NCBI GenBank assembly: GCA_025677835.1
Contig: JAIXMR010000022.1
Coordinates: forward strand, 124,001 to 188,000
Direction of reading: 5' to 3'
Length of the DNA: 64,000 bases
Source of the DNA: Sporodiniella umbellata
Lineage: Eukaryota > Mucoromycota > Mucoromycetes > Mucorales > Rhizopodaceae
Made by a program: the position numbers and the translations under genes
Shown: positions 1 to 11,369 of the stretch, in pieces
How the letters are laid out: each line of letters begins with the position of its first letter
How positions within the stretch are numbered: position 1 is the stretch's first letter
Notes under the pieces: model-generated
What the model saw: the letters and a program-made list of their open reading frames with translations, nothing else
Databases searched by the model: none
What the model was told of the DNA's origin: nothing

Positions 1-2474
1 ATTTTAAATGTCTTAACTCGCATATCAACAACTGTTTACTTTTTTTTTTCTTTGTTATTGTTTTTGTTTAACGGTTTAATTATACGGACAAAACAATCCA
101 GTAAATATGTTTCTGAGCACAGTTTCCTTCCTATATACAAACAAGTATTAAATAGATAGCTGTGATATAGGTTTTTTCTTCTAAAAAAGACAGCTGCTAG
201 AACATTGCCTCCATTCTCTTTTTTTTTCTTTCTTTTATGTAAATAGAAAGCTTCAAGATGGAAAAATTGCAATTTATTGTTAGCCAAGATTTCCTACCCT
301 TCTAGATGGAATAGCCTCTGCGATGTTTGAAAGGTGGTATTACTTTTACTGGGGTTATGATAGAGTGGCTCATTTTACAAAAATAAATTCAGCTGATCTA
401 TGATTATCAAGTATGTAGGGTAAATACAGACTGCACTGATAGATATCAAAGACTCCTCGATGCATTCTGTCGTATGTCATAAGACCTACTATGAAATATC
501 GCGTTGATCAGCGCCATGAACAAAAGCATACATTGTTGTTCTCATGACTTTTTTTATACCCCCTGAACTCCTTTTTTTTTTTTTGCCCTTGACCTCTTTT
601 TTTTTTTCTGTAAAAAAAAGAGGTCAAGAGAATTCCAAAGACAATGATTAAGAGTTTGTTTAAATCTTTTCTAAAAAGGTAATGACAAGTCCCATATGAT
701 CTGAGTATACATGAATCGTTTCTGAAAATAGTTGCAAAAAAATAGACCTGCGTTCGTTATAAAGACTCAGACTATCCAAAGAAACAACCTCCCCAGGGCT
801 GTCCCTCTACGTAATGGCTGTGCGACATCTGAAGGTTGAGGGTTTATTAAACGATCATGTCATCCTTTTTTTTTTTACATGCAGAATCAGTATCATGTTT
901 TGTAAATAAGCAGACGCTTTTACAGAAGAAAGTGACGCTTGATCCACTCAAAATGTAGACTTGCGCTTATTCTGCTCATTACTTTAATGGCTAAGAACTA
1001 CGTTATGTATGTGTGTGTTTGTAATTTTTTTCTTTTCCCCCTTGGTTTTGTTATAGTCGCATAATTCAAGCCTAACACCAAATACTCATTCCTTCTTTAT
1101 TCCCTAAAATTTCAAAAGGTCAGTACTCTTGCTGGTGAGAAAGTACTACTGTCAAAGCCTTGTAGCGTAAATAGCATGAATATTTGCTGAAGCTCCATAT
1201 ATAAGGGTTTACCGTAAAAGGTCTCACTTTTTTAGGCTTTCATAATTTGAAATCCATATGTCTGGACCTATATCGGTTTTTGTTGCATTGCTTTAAAGCC
1301 TCACTACAAGTGCTCAGCCTCTATTTTTTTCTTCTGCTTTGTAGCCGTATCCATCCAAAGCCTAATAAAGAGTGAAATCGTTTGTAATCAAAGTGAAAGC
1401 TTTGTGTGTTCATCACCATCAAATGCCTCCAAGCTATATGGCAGACAGAATGACGCGATATTTTTTATTTGCTTAGCAGTTTGACTGTATACACCCAAGC
1501 TTTTTTCAAATCTCTAAAATCTTTTTATACATACAGAGCCCTATTTTGTTGTAGAGTTTAGGGATGGCGTTTGTACTTTGATCTTGTTGAATTTTTGCCA
1601 GGCTACCACTATCGGATTAGCCAATGAATACGAAAACGAAAAGAAACGCGCTGTTCATACCCATATTTAAGGATCCCGGGCGGAAAGAATATCATTTTGT
1701 TTGTTCCCAATCCATCTTCTTTCGCTGCAGAATACACTTTGAATCACAAACGCATTGGCCGACTTAAAAGCTCTTGTTTGGCTAATACAGCATCTAAATA
1801 TATAGCTGTTTTTCTTTCGGAAATCTTTGAGCCATTCCATAAACGTATGTTTCTTTTTTTCTTTTTTTTTTTAGATTTAAAAAAAGCTCAAAATCCCCAA
1901 AAACTCAATTCGTGACCACATCAAAAAGATCAAATGACCGCCCTAGGCATATAGTGTCGTACAAACTTAGGCAGTAGATGGTTAGTTTGTTTTGATCGTA
2001 CTTCCCATACTAAAGGTGCTGCTAAGCACAAATCCTCTTGAATTCTGACCATCTCATAAAATACAAAAACATTATACTCGAATACTTTAAAACCGTGTCT
2101 AAAAAGCACTCGAAAAAGAAGTGTGCAAAAAAAAAAAAGTAAAAGGCAATCTCCCGCCTAAAAGATTTTTTTTTTTTTAAAGCTTAAATCCTTTTCAATC
2201 GATTAAAGCACTACATATCTGATCTAGTCTGAGAAAGAAATAGTAACCAGACTCGGTCATTCATACTGAATCAAAGACTCTGGCAGCCAATAACTCAATT
2301 TTCAGTGTATTCTTCACTAAATACAGTACAGATGGGTATACAATAAAAGGTTTTAGGTTATGTAATCTAGAGATGATCTCTTTTCGTGTGTGCAGTGGCC
2401 CCTTGGTTGCACTTTGTCTACAGAAATTTTTTTTATTATTTATTTATTTATACAAAAGTTGATGAAGAAAGGTA
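1..2474. other. AT-rich intergenic region
   Basis: No convincing gene was found. The stretch is AT-rich with many poly-A and poly-T runs. A short perfect inverted repeat lies near 588-625, where a ten-base motif meaning GAGGTCAAG recurs in opposite orientation around T and A runs. Short open frames here have no recognisable domain and no splice pattern. Confidence 0.6.
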
Positions 2475-2690
2475 TTAGGGTTTAATTTGAAAGTAATCGT
2501 TTTGTTTGGGTTGACATGAAATCCAGTCCATGTCATCGTTATAATAATTAGGTGAGGGCGGTATATAGACACCATAGTCATTGACAGTTGACATCTTGAT
2601 CGTTGGACTTGAGCTGTCGCTGTCTTCTTTTGTCATTGAATTTGTAAACATCTTTCTAATCTTATTTATGTTCAATGTAAGTCCAGGCAT
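2475..2690 (-). CDS. possible small hypothetical protein (71 aa or less)
   Basis: I do not recognise this frame. Reading from the ATG at 2690 it gives a short protein with a Ser/Asp-rich middle and an acidic, Pro/Tyr-rich end (VYIPPSPNYYNDDMDW). No signal peptide, membrane segment or known domain is visible. A long poly-T run lies directly upstream on its own strand, as before several genes in this window, which is weak support. It sits about 170 bases left of a long-inverted-repeat element. It could equally be chance. Confidence 0.25.
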   Translation of the reverse strand: MPGLTLNINKIRKMFTNSMTKEDSDSSSPTIKMSTVNDYGVYIPPSPNYYNDDMDWISCQPKQNDYFQIKP

Positions 2691-2857
2691 CTTTAAGATA
2701 TTTTGATACAAAAGTAAAGAAAAAAAAAAAAAAAAAAAAACAAAGAAAATCCCTAAATCCTTTTTAGTTTTAGTGTGTGTTACCTTGGCTCTCGGGGAAG
2801 CTATTTTTTCTTTTCTTTTTGATTATCAGATCGCATTAGAGTCGTTTCACCGTCAGT

Positions 2858-4375
2858 AGGTTACAGTTGAGGTTTAAATCCAGTGATTTTATTATGAAAC
2901 CAGTTCGATTCTTAAAATGGGGAGACTGCATTAAAAACTAAATAAACATAAACTCTTTTTACTCAAAGCAGTTGTCTGATAGCTCTTTAGAAAAGACGCA
3001 TAGTGTATTGACAGAGGTAACTACCTGGACAGGCCTTTTTTTTCTTTTCTTTCAATGATTTCCATACATGACATCAACAAGCTGTACTTTCAGCGCTCAC
3101 AAACAATGCGACGTGTTTAAATTTACCAAACACAAAGATAGAGAGTGGTGATGATACCACAAACACACTTACCCCAGTTCTTTCTAGCTCAAACTAATGA
3201 GGCGCATAATTTGATATATCAATGCATGTAGATTAGCAAATGAAAGAAGGCAAAGAGAGGCCGACTTTTTTTTTTAATAAAACAAACTCATATCCCATTC
3301 TTGATAGTTTAAAACTGACTCATTTGAAATCAAGATTTCCAACCGTTTTTTACCGGAGGTGTGTATAGGATATGAAGAGTACAGAAAGGAGTTGGTAATC
3401 GCTAGGTCTTTTATACTACATAACTAACACTCCTCACTAGATTGCAAACTATTCCTAAACAACTCAATACTTTGTTAGCAGGTTTTTTTTCTTCTTCTGG
3501 GGATTCTAAAAGAACCGAGCCGTTGTTTGTAAACAGTAAGATTGAATTAAAGTTATAGATACATCATGCTGCAAGTGAACTAATTCAAAGGCAGTTTGTA
3601 TCGTTCACAGGAGGGTGTGCCGATTATGTATTACTGTTTTTCTAAAAAAAAAAAAAAGGTGGCTTACATGTATGTGTTACCTAGCAGTGTCACAGTTTTC
3701 ATAAATGCACAGATGGATAATTGATGAAGATGGGCGTGGAGTATTTATTTCGTCAGCTACTATTTATGTTTTCGAAAAAAAAAAAAACGTTTTCATTGGA
3801 AGGGGAGACACATAAATAAGATCGTTATATACTGAAGGCTCATCTAGAGATAGTTGCTAAGTGGCTTTGTGTAACCCTGTGTAGCAATAATAAACCGAGG
3901 CTATCCCTTTTTTTTCTGATGTATACAAAAAATCATCAATTGTCCAGAACTACCGCTTAATCAGCAGTGATTAGTACAGACAACGCAGATAATGGCTCAC
4001 TTGCTTTTTTTCTATCTAATCACCCATTTTATTTTCTAGATTGAAAGACGCAGAGGTACGTGAGCGTTTATCAATGTGTATGGTATCATCACCACTCTCT
4101 ATCTTTGTGTTTGGTAAATTTAAACACGTCGCATTGTTTGTGAGCGCTGAAAGTATAGCTTGTTGATATCATGTATGGAAATCATTGAAAGAAAAGAAAA
4201 AAAGGCCTGTCCAGGTAGTTGCCTCTGTCAATACACTATGCGTCTTTTCTAAAGAGCTATCAGACAGCTGCTTTGATCCAAAAAAAAATAAAGCCAGCCT
4301 TTTTAATAAATAAAAAAAGGGGAGGAAAAAAAGCTGATGTCTAGATATTAAACCTCAATCACCGAATTGTAACCA
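2858..4375. mobile_element. 1.5-kb element with long terminal inverted repeats
   Basis: The arm at about 2964-3160 is repeated in inverted orientation at about 4079-4277 with only a few differences. A shorter, gapped outer match carries the symmetry out to GGTTAC at 2858 and GTAACC ending at 4375. The roughly 0.9-kb centre shows no transposase frame. This is the shape of a non-autonomous DNA transposon or foldback element. I could not find a convincing target-site duplication, so the superfamily is undetermined and the outer ends are approximate. Confidence 0.75.
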
Positions 4376-5458
4376 TGTCCTGTCTCAAAAAAAAAAAAAA
4401 AACTAGATGTACACAGTATATTTTCCTATACATTTATCCGTTTTTTCTGCAAACTCTTACCAAAAGACTTGTAGCCTTTTTGATAAATTTTGTTGGCTAT
4501 AACTGTTACTACTACAGAAAAAAAAAGAGAAAAAAAGAGTTTTTTGTTTGCAACTGAACGTTTAAGAGACCATTTGCTGTTTGTACCTTTTTATGAACGA
4601 AAGGACCTTTCCGTGAATACATATGGTATGGAAAGTTTGGCTACAAAAGATTGTAAGCAGTCAGAAATCTGTCAACATTATAGATTTGTACTTCTAAGTG
4701 AAATAGCTGACACTATGTATCATAGAGAAAGAGCAACAAAATTCTCGCTACTTTCATCCTCAAAACAATGAAAGACGGAAACCAAACGAAGGCGTTAAAG
4801 AAGCAGGCTCTTTAGCTATATGTCTTACTACGGTTGCTTGCTCACATCTAAACAAAACTTTATCGGTAATAACTGTTTGTTGAAACAGACGATGCTAGCA
4901 AAGTCAAATAGCTACGGTTGACTAAAGTAAACTCGGTTGAGAAACTGAGACCGTTCTTAGATGTACGGTAATATTAAAAGAAAAAGAAGGCCATTGCTTC
5001 CACTTCTACTCTGCAGTAATATCCACACCTCTTTGGTTGCTAAGCAACCTTAAAAAATATGACATCTTATAAATTGTTCACAAAAAAAAAAAAGGATTTG
5101 TTTACTACAGATATATAGTATTGGGTCTTTTCTGTATGGTTACTTGAAAAGAGACTTCCTGTCAAGATGGTTTTGACTAATATATACAGCCAGCTCTTTC
5201 AAAAATGAAGTATATCTTACAATAAACAAATGAAATTATGTACAGTATCTATAAATAAACAATAAAAATGCGAGAAAAGGGAATTTTCTGTATACAGTTG
5301 AGTCTTTTTGTTTAACTAGTGAAGGAATAACAAAGTAGGTCAGATAAAAAAAAACATGGACGACACCAAGAAATCTGTCGGCCTTTCTATTGATCTACAA
5401 AAAAAAAAAAGGAAAACAGCAGAATAAATGTTTAACAAATCTTTTTCAAACATAACTC
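4376..5458. other. intergenic region upstream of palC
   Basis: AT-rich spacer. An unspliced frame at 4490-4771 has no recognisable domain and is probably chance. Poly-A runs occur at about 5081 and 5400. It presumably holds the palC promoter, but no specific element is identified. Confidence 0.5.
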
Positions 5459-6952
5459 ATGAGCTACCCTTATTCTTTACCAACAACTGGATCTCTGTCT
5501 TTTGTAGAATTCTTTGAGGACCTCGACCCTTACTCGCTTGAGATATCGGATACCACAGCCCGTAGAGGAAGACTGAGACACGTTTTGAAGGAATTCAAGA
5601 AAGAAACTCAGTCTTCTCGAGATTACTCACTTGTAATGAATGTAAATACCTTGTTTTTGTAGTAAAAATACAACCTTAAATTACATCTAAAACCTGTAAG
5701 TCTTTCATAGACAATTGAAGAGTATCTGCCGTATTTAATTGGAATAATGAACTGCATTCAGACAAAAGAAATTACATTGAAAAAAAACATCGGTAATAAA
5801 AGGTCTGCCTTTTACATAGATTATAACAGCTGAATCTAGAAACATCTTGGAGAACGACTTTGAGTGAACACCTCATTCACACAGGAAGCAATGCGCCGAG
5901 AGTTACTTGCAAAGACATTCATTATGAGCTGATTTTCGTTTTGATGACATATGCCTATGCCTGTGCCCTACAAAGCAGCTATCTATTGAAAGAAAACAAT
6001 TCTGCATTGTACAACAAAGCAGCCGAAACCTTAAGCACTGCAGCTAGCGTATTTCACTTTGTAGCAAACAATGCGATACCCAATTGGAAAGGGGCTCCAG
6101 AAAACAGACCTATCGAGACTATTCGTGAATTCTCTCTAGCATTGTCAAAGTGAGTTGCAATGTGTGTATATTCATGTATCTATATATAAGCTAATTCATT
6201 GCTTAGAATGACACTTGCGGACACCCAAGCAATAGCTATAAATAAGGCTCTACTGTCAAACAACACCTCCAAATCGCTTATAGCCAAGTTACATATGGGC
6301 GTAGCAGACCAATATCAAATGGCTTATGGTCTGATTACATCTATAAAAGGAACACACGATCCGGTATCAAGTGATCTGATAAAGTATTTAGCGGATGGAA
6401 TTTCATTCTACAAGGTAAGTAGAAAATGTTTGTATTCCTGCTTAACATGGATACAAAACAGACAATGGCAAAAAAATACCTAGCCATGCATGCGAACGAT
6501 AGCCAGTAAATTTCAAATAGAGAAAAAACAAAGACTATCTTTATAACTTATACTTCAACTAGACGTATGGGTGAAGCAGTTGGATTTGCTAAAGAGTGCA
6601 AGGCCGATTTACGTTTATTACAACATTCGGGTCTTTCAAAAAAGCATCTAAAAAAGTCCGCTTTTGCTTTAAGAGCAGTCCGTGAAGAAGAGTCCATAAA
6701 TGAATTGCTCTCAAAATATACTTTGATCAACGATACAGTAAGTATTAAAAAAAGCGGGGAGGTTTAAGCTCATAAACTTGCTTTTAGGTATCCTATGCTC
6801 CTGTACCATCAAAACAAGATTTACAACAACTAATACCTGGAGGGCGAGGGGTACTTGAGCTGAAGCCTTATATTTTACCCAACCCCCCATTTGGGCCTAC
6901 AAGCGAAGGGAAGGCAGATATATCATATTTACTTGAAGGAAGATACTTTTAG
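5459..6952 (+). CDS. palC: pH-response regulator PalC (BRO1 domain)
   Basis: Reconstructed exons: 5459-5641, 5711-5792, 5840-6149, 6207-6414, 6462-6505, 6563-6737, 6788-6952, giving 388 residues in one frame with GT-AG introns of 46-69 bases. The protein opens with the PalC-like YPYSLPTTGSLSF motif. It continues with the helical BRO1-type pattern over most of its length, for example DIHYELIFVLMTYAYACALQ and a YLPYLIGIM helix. The C-terminus is Pro/Gly-rich. In ascomycetes PalC links the plasma-membrane pH sensor complex to ESCRT-III in ambient alkaline-pH signalling. That role is taken from the family. The 44-base exon at 6462-6505 is needed to keep frame and restores a Bro1-like KKYLAMHAND helix. 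Next gene: GDPase, same strand, about 940 bases on. Confidence 0.85.
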
Positions 6953-7891
6953 AATACCAAAAAAAAAAAAAGAGCTCGATGTGTTAAAAAAGTCTTCTTT
7001 TTGGTTCAATTATTTTTAGCGTAGGCTGTATCTAAAGATGATCAGTATTTTCACATGTTGTTATAGCCAGGCGCAATTTTAAAGGTTTCCCAAAAATTCA
7101 TTCTAGAACGTCTTTGGCCTAATTGAATTAGAAAGGTTCAGATATATTTTGATACAAAAGCCGGTGGGTTGACGCTTTAAACAATAAGCAAACCCTACCC
7201 ATAATGTATTGTATCAAAGTCATAATGGAAAACATATGTTAGGTCGTATATAAATTCCTTTTCCAGTTCAAAAAAAGCTATTTAAATTTTGCTGAACTTG
7301 TAAAATATGATACTTGTTAGCCAAACGCTGCTTTCCATTTTAGTATAAAAGTACGGGCTAAAGAGGCATTGTCTTTCTCTTTTCAAACAAAGCAACTTTA
7401 AACCGCTTCGAAAAGGCTTTTTTTTTTTACTCCTGGATCTTCTAAAAGCATCTTCCAAATACAGGGTATACTTACAAAAAAAAAAAAATAGCCAAAGGAA
7501 CATACAAAAAAGACCAACTTATGGTAATATCTTGATCTTTTGCATAATTTTTTGTATAAGTTCCGACGTTCTTCAAATCGCACAGACATGCCAGTGCTGT
7601 CCTTCCTAATCTGGCGCACGCTTTATGTGAACTCAAAACAACATTGGCGTCTTTCTCTAAGGACCTTTACTTTAACAATGTTGACTCATAATTTTTAACT
7701 GACGATATAACTCGGCAAAAAAAAAAAGGAGGGGTGTAATTTATCCGATTAGCTTAACAAGAGCCAGTTTATCCGGAACTATCGGCTTTTGATATTAAGT
7801 CTGTTTCTTTACTTTATAAACAAACGCGCACAGCAGTTTCCCGCCCCCTTTTTTTTCGTGTATTTTTTTTTCATTAAAATCAAGTTGGATC
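6953..7891. other. intergenic region between palC and the GDPase gene
   Basis: AT-rich spacer. On the minus strand an uninterrupted frame of about 60 codons can be read from about 7665 to 7455 (including CARLGRTALACLCDLKN) and ends at a GTAAG-like donor. It has no clear start exon or recognised family. The T-rich stretch before 7892 probably belongs to the GDPase promoter. Confidence 0.4.
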
Positions 7892-9345
7892 ATGAAGAGC
7901 AAAAAGCAAGTAAAGTTAAAGACTCCATATGCTCATCTAAGAGATGCGGCTACACAAAACCGTCAACCCAAATCCAACTCGATTCGAATTGCGTTAGCAG
8001 CAATAGGCGTTGTAATAGCTCTAATATTTTATAATTATCCTAATTTTCTAGACATGTTTACATCAAGTAAATACATAAATATACCTGTGTGTTGAACAAC
8101 CATGACTGACAGCTTTTGATGACAGAGTCCTCTCCTTCATGTAAAAAATACGCTTTGATGGTTGATGCTGGCTCTACAGGATCTCGTATTCACGTTTATC
8201 GCTTTCACCAATGCAACCGTCAAGATCCTGTTCGGTTAGAAGAGGAAGAGCTGTTTGCTCAAACCCAACCCGGCTTGTCTGCATTTGCTGATGCCCCCCA
8301 TAAAGCTGCCGAATCACTTGATGTGCTTTTAAAAGGCGCACTTGAACTTGTGCCTGCTTCTCTTCAGAAAAAAACACCTATTGCAGTCAAGGCTACCGCT
8401 GGTCTTCGTTTGCTAGGAGAAGGCAGAAGCAAAAACATCCTGGAAGCTGTTCATTCGCACTTAGACAAATACCCATTTCCAGTGATCGATGTGTCAATGA
8501 TGGATGGCAAAGATGAAGGCGTTTATGCCTGGATTACTGTCAACTTTTTGCTTGGAAATTTTGCTGACAGAAAACAGCATTCTGCTGCAGTGTTGGATTT
8601 AGGAGGCGGATCCACTCAAATCGTGTTTGAACCTGATCGACTGTCTGATGGACGTGTCCAAGAGTTGCCTGAAACTGAGTCTAAATACTCCTTGCATTTT
8701 GATAACCAAGATTACATGCTTTATCAAAACTCCTATCTGGGCTACGGTTTGATGGAGGCTAGAAAACGAATGCATCAAGGTGTAATGAGCCTGAAAAAAG
8801 AAAACAAGCATGCCTGCTTGCCTCACGGAATGCTCTGGGAATATACCAAGGATAGTGCTGGACCCATTCAGTTCAACGGAACAGGTTCTTTTGAAGAGTG
8901 CATACTTATCGCGGATACCATGTTGAACAAAGACAAACATTGTGCTTTAAAACCCTGTTCTTTCGATGGAATCTACCAACCTGCAATTTCTGAATCGTTT
9001 CAGAACGGCCCCATTTACATTTTCTCATATTTCCATGATCGTACACAACCTTTGGGTTTGCCTTCCAACTTCAAGTTGCCTGAACTAAAAGAACTTACTC
9101 AGTTAGTATGCTCTGGAGCCTTTTTAGAAAGTACTACTGATGTATCCCTTAAAGGAGAGCTCTTGGACCGCCCTGAATGGTGCTTAGACTTATCCTTTAT
9201 TTACAGGTTACTGTCTTACGGATATGAAATTCCCGATGACCGTGTGTTAACTGTGGCAAAAAAAATCGATGATGTAGAAACCGGTTGGTGTTTGGGTGCC
9301 GCCATTGCTATCTTAGGCGATAGCTCACTTGAGCATATTGACTAA
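7892..9345 (+). CDS. GDA1: Golgi guanosine-diphosphatase (GDA1/CD39 family)
   Basis: Two exons, 7892-8066 and 8126-9345, encode 464 residues. Residues 31-49 form a single hydrophobic signal-anchor after a basic N-terminus, giving a type II membrane protein with a lumenal catalytic domain. Apyrase conserved regions are visible: ACR1 VDAGSTGSR (71-79), ACR2 VKATAGLRLL (146-155), ACR3 GKDEGVYAWI (186-195), ACR4 LDLGGGSTQIV (about 215-225), and ACR5 WCLGAAIAIL near the end. The family hydrolyses GDP to GMP in the Golgi lumen, supplying GMP for exchange with GDP-mannose and so supporting mannosylation. The start ATG lies just before the anchor and the intron closes in frame. Ynd1-type apyrases are an alternative, but the single N-terminal anchor favours Gda1. 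Confidence 0.94.
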
Positions 9346-9540
9346 AATTTTCTTTTTGTTAATGGCTCTTTTGTATTTAATTATATATATTAGTTCGCTT
9401 GTTACACTCTATGTCTGTGTGTATGAGATGTACTCACATAAAAATGACAATAAACGAATTTTAATTGGTTTTTTTTAAAAAAAAAAAGAAAAAAAAAAAA
9501 GAGCGCAAGGTAAAAATAAAGATGGACAACCATATTTGTT

Positions 9541-11369
9541 TTATTCGCGAATTTTGAGGATAACTGTGGGATCAATAGGTCTGATTAAGGTTCCTACTTC
9601 ATTGTAGTCTTTTGCTCCCAACCCCAGACCTTTTTTCAATGCATTGGGTGAAGGATGGACAGTAAACTTTGAGAAAAAGTGAACAAAAAATTCAAAAGAT
9701 TCCATTTCAGACTAATTCAAACAAATATTAAGACATACAGAATTTTTACTATAATGCGTTTTATGCTTACCAAATAGATCCCGGGACAAATCCTTCTTCC
9801 CCAACCAAAACTATAATGGTCTCTTTTCTCAATGTTACCATTAGCTAGAGTACTCATTTTATCGGGCTTATCCATAAATCTTTCTGGATTGAAAACATCG
9901 GGGTCTTCATAAACATTAGGGTTGAAATGCATTGAGAGTATGCTTGCAACCAAAGTGGCATCCTTGGGAATGAGATAGCCGTTTACAACTGTATCTTCAG
10001 AGCATGCATGGGACACACCACCTGGTCCTGGAGGACGGAATCTCAATACTTCTTTTTGTACACTGATGGTGTAAGGAAATTCTTCACGGTCATCAAAGAA
10101 ATTAGGCACTTTACGCGAAGGGTTCTTAGCTTTCCAGCTATCCAACTCTTTGATTATTCTATCTTGAATATGAGGAGCTTGAGCAATGACGTTAAATGCC
10201 CAATGAGGAGTATCAGCACTGGTTGCTGTAGAGGCAACAATCAAGTCAGCTAAAAAAAGTTTTTTGTTAGCTTTTGTGTTTTGTACAAGATGAATTTATT
10301 TTGTGTGAAAAATTACTTATTAGAACTTTAATGTCGTTTGTTGTAATCGTTTTCTCTTCGTCTCTGATTTTAAACAGTTCTTTAATGAATGAATCATTCT
10401 TACTGTTCATAGCCTCTTCGATAAGCCAGTCACGTGCCTGAGTCAGTTTGTTGTTTTGTGTCTTTTGCTTTTTTTCGGTTCCCAACAGCACGTCTACCCA
10501 AGAAAGAGAAGGAAGAAATGCACTAAGATCCCCAGTAATACCGCTATATTCTATAAGCTGATTCACAACTTCGTACAAAAGTATAACGCCTGGATCTCGA
10601 ATACTGTTGAATTTCTTTGCAAAAAGAACCTGTAAAAGTACGTTCATAGCAGCTAACTGAAACTCTGGTGCCGGGTCAAATGCTTCTCCTTTCATGGCTA
10701 GTTTAGTTAGTCTTTCCATAAGCAAATCAATTTGTTCTGGCAGAAATTCATAAAATCTATCAATTGATCCTGGCTTCAACAAATTTGTAACTAAACACAA
10801 GCATTCAATTAGGACAAAAATAAAACTTTATCAATTTTTTTCTTACTGTGAGTCCTATTGTTCCTCCATATCTGCCCATATGTACTGAAAAGAACACCTC
10901 TATAAAGAAAGTTTAGTTAAATTTTTCCAAGTGGAGATATTTTTTTTCGTTTACCTTCTGTTTTTACTGTATATGTCTTTGATATATCGGTGGTTTGGTC
11001 TAGATGATGTAGTATGACCAGCTTTCACAAACACTTCGTGAGCCAAATATGGGTCGTCTATCATAACCCAGACTTGGTCTCCTATATTAAGCTTAAATAT
11101 AGGCCCAACCTCCCTATGCCATTTCATAAGCTTTGTGAAGGGAGCAGACCCTAGCGATAACATATGACCTGGAAAAATTGAACAACATATGTTAGTATTC
11201 AAAGATTTGTCTTCCTTTTTTTTTTCCTACCAAAAATAGGTAATTTAACTGTATTCGGTGTTGGGATTTCTTTTATTTCACCCTTCGCATTGGGCTTCTT
11301 CTGAGTGAAAAAATATATAGAAATCAGACTTAAACCAAACAAAGCTATATAAAAGAGACTGCTTGACAT
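9541..11369 (-). CDS. cytochrome P450 monooxygenase
   Basis: Six exons on the minus strand (11369-11231, 11168-10955, 10899-10847, 10790-10317, 10249-9771, 9711-9541) give 509 residues with all phases matching. Residues 4-21 form an N-terminal membrane anchor, followed by a Pro-rich hinge. The I-helix oxygen-activation motif is SADT (304-307). The K-helix ExxR is E360 to R363 (KEVLRFRPP), followed by the PERF motif. The haem loop is FGWGRRICPG with C448 as thiolate ligand. This is an apparently complete microsomal class II P450. The substrate cannot be read from sequence. It converges on the GDPase gene with about 195 bases between stops. The I-helix has S-A-D-T where A-G-x-D/E-T is usual. 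Confidence 0.93.
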
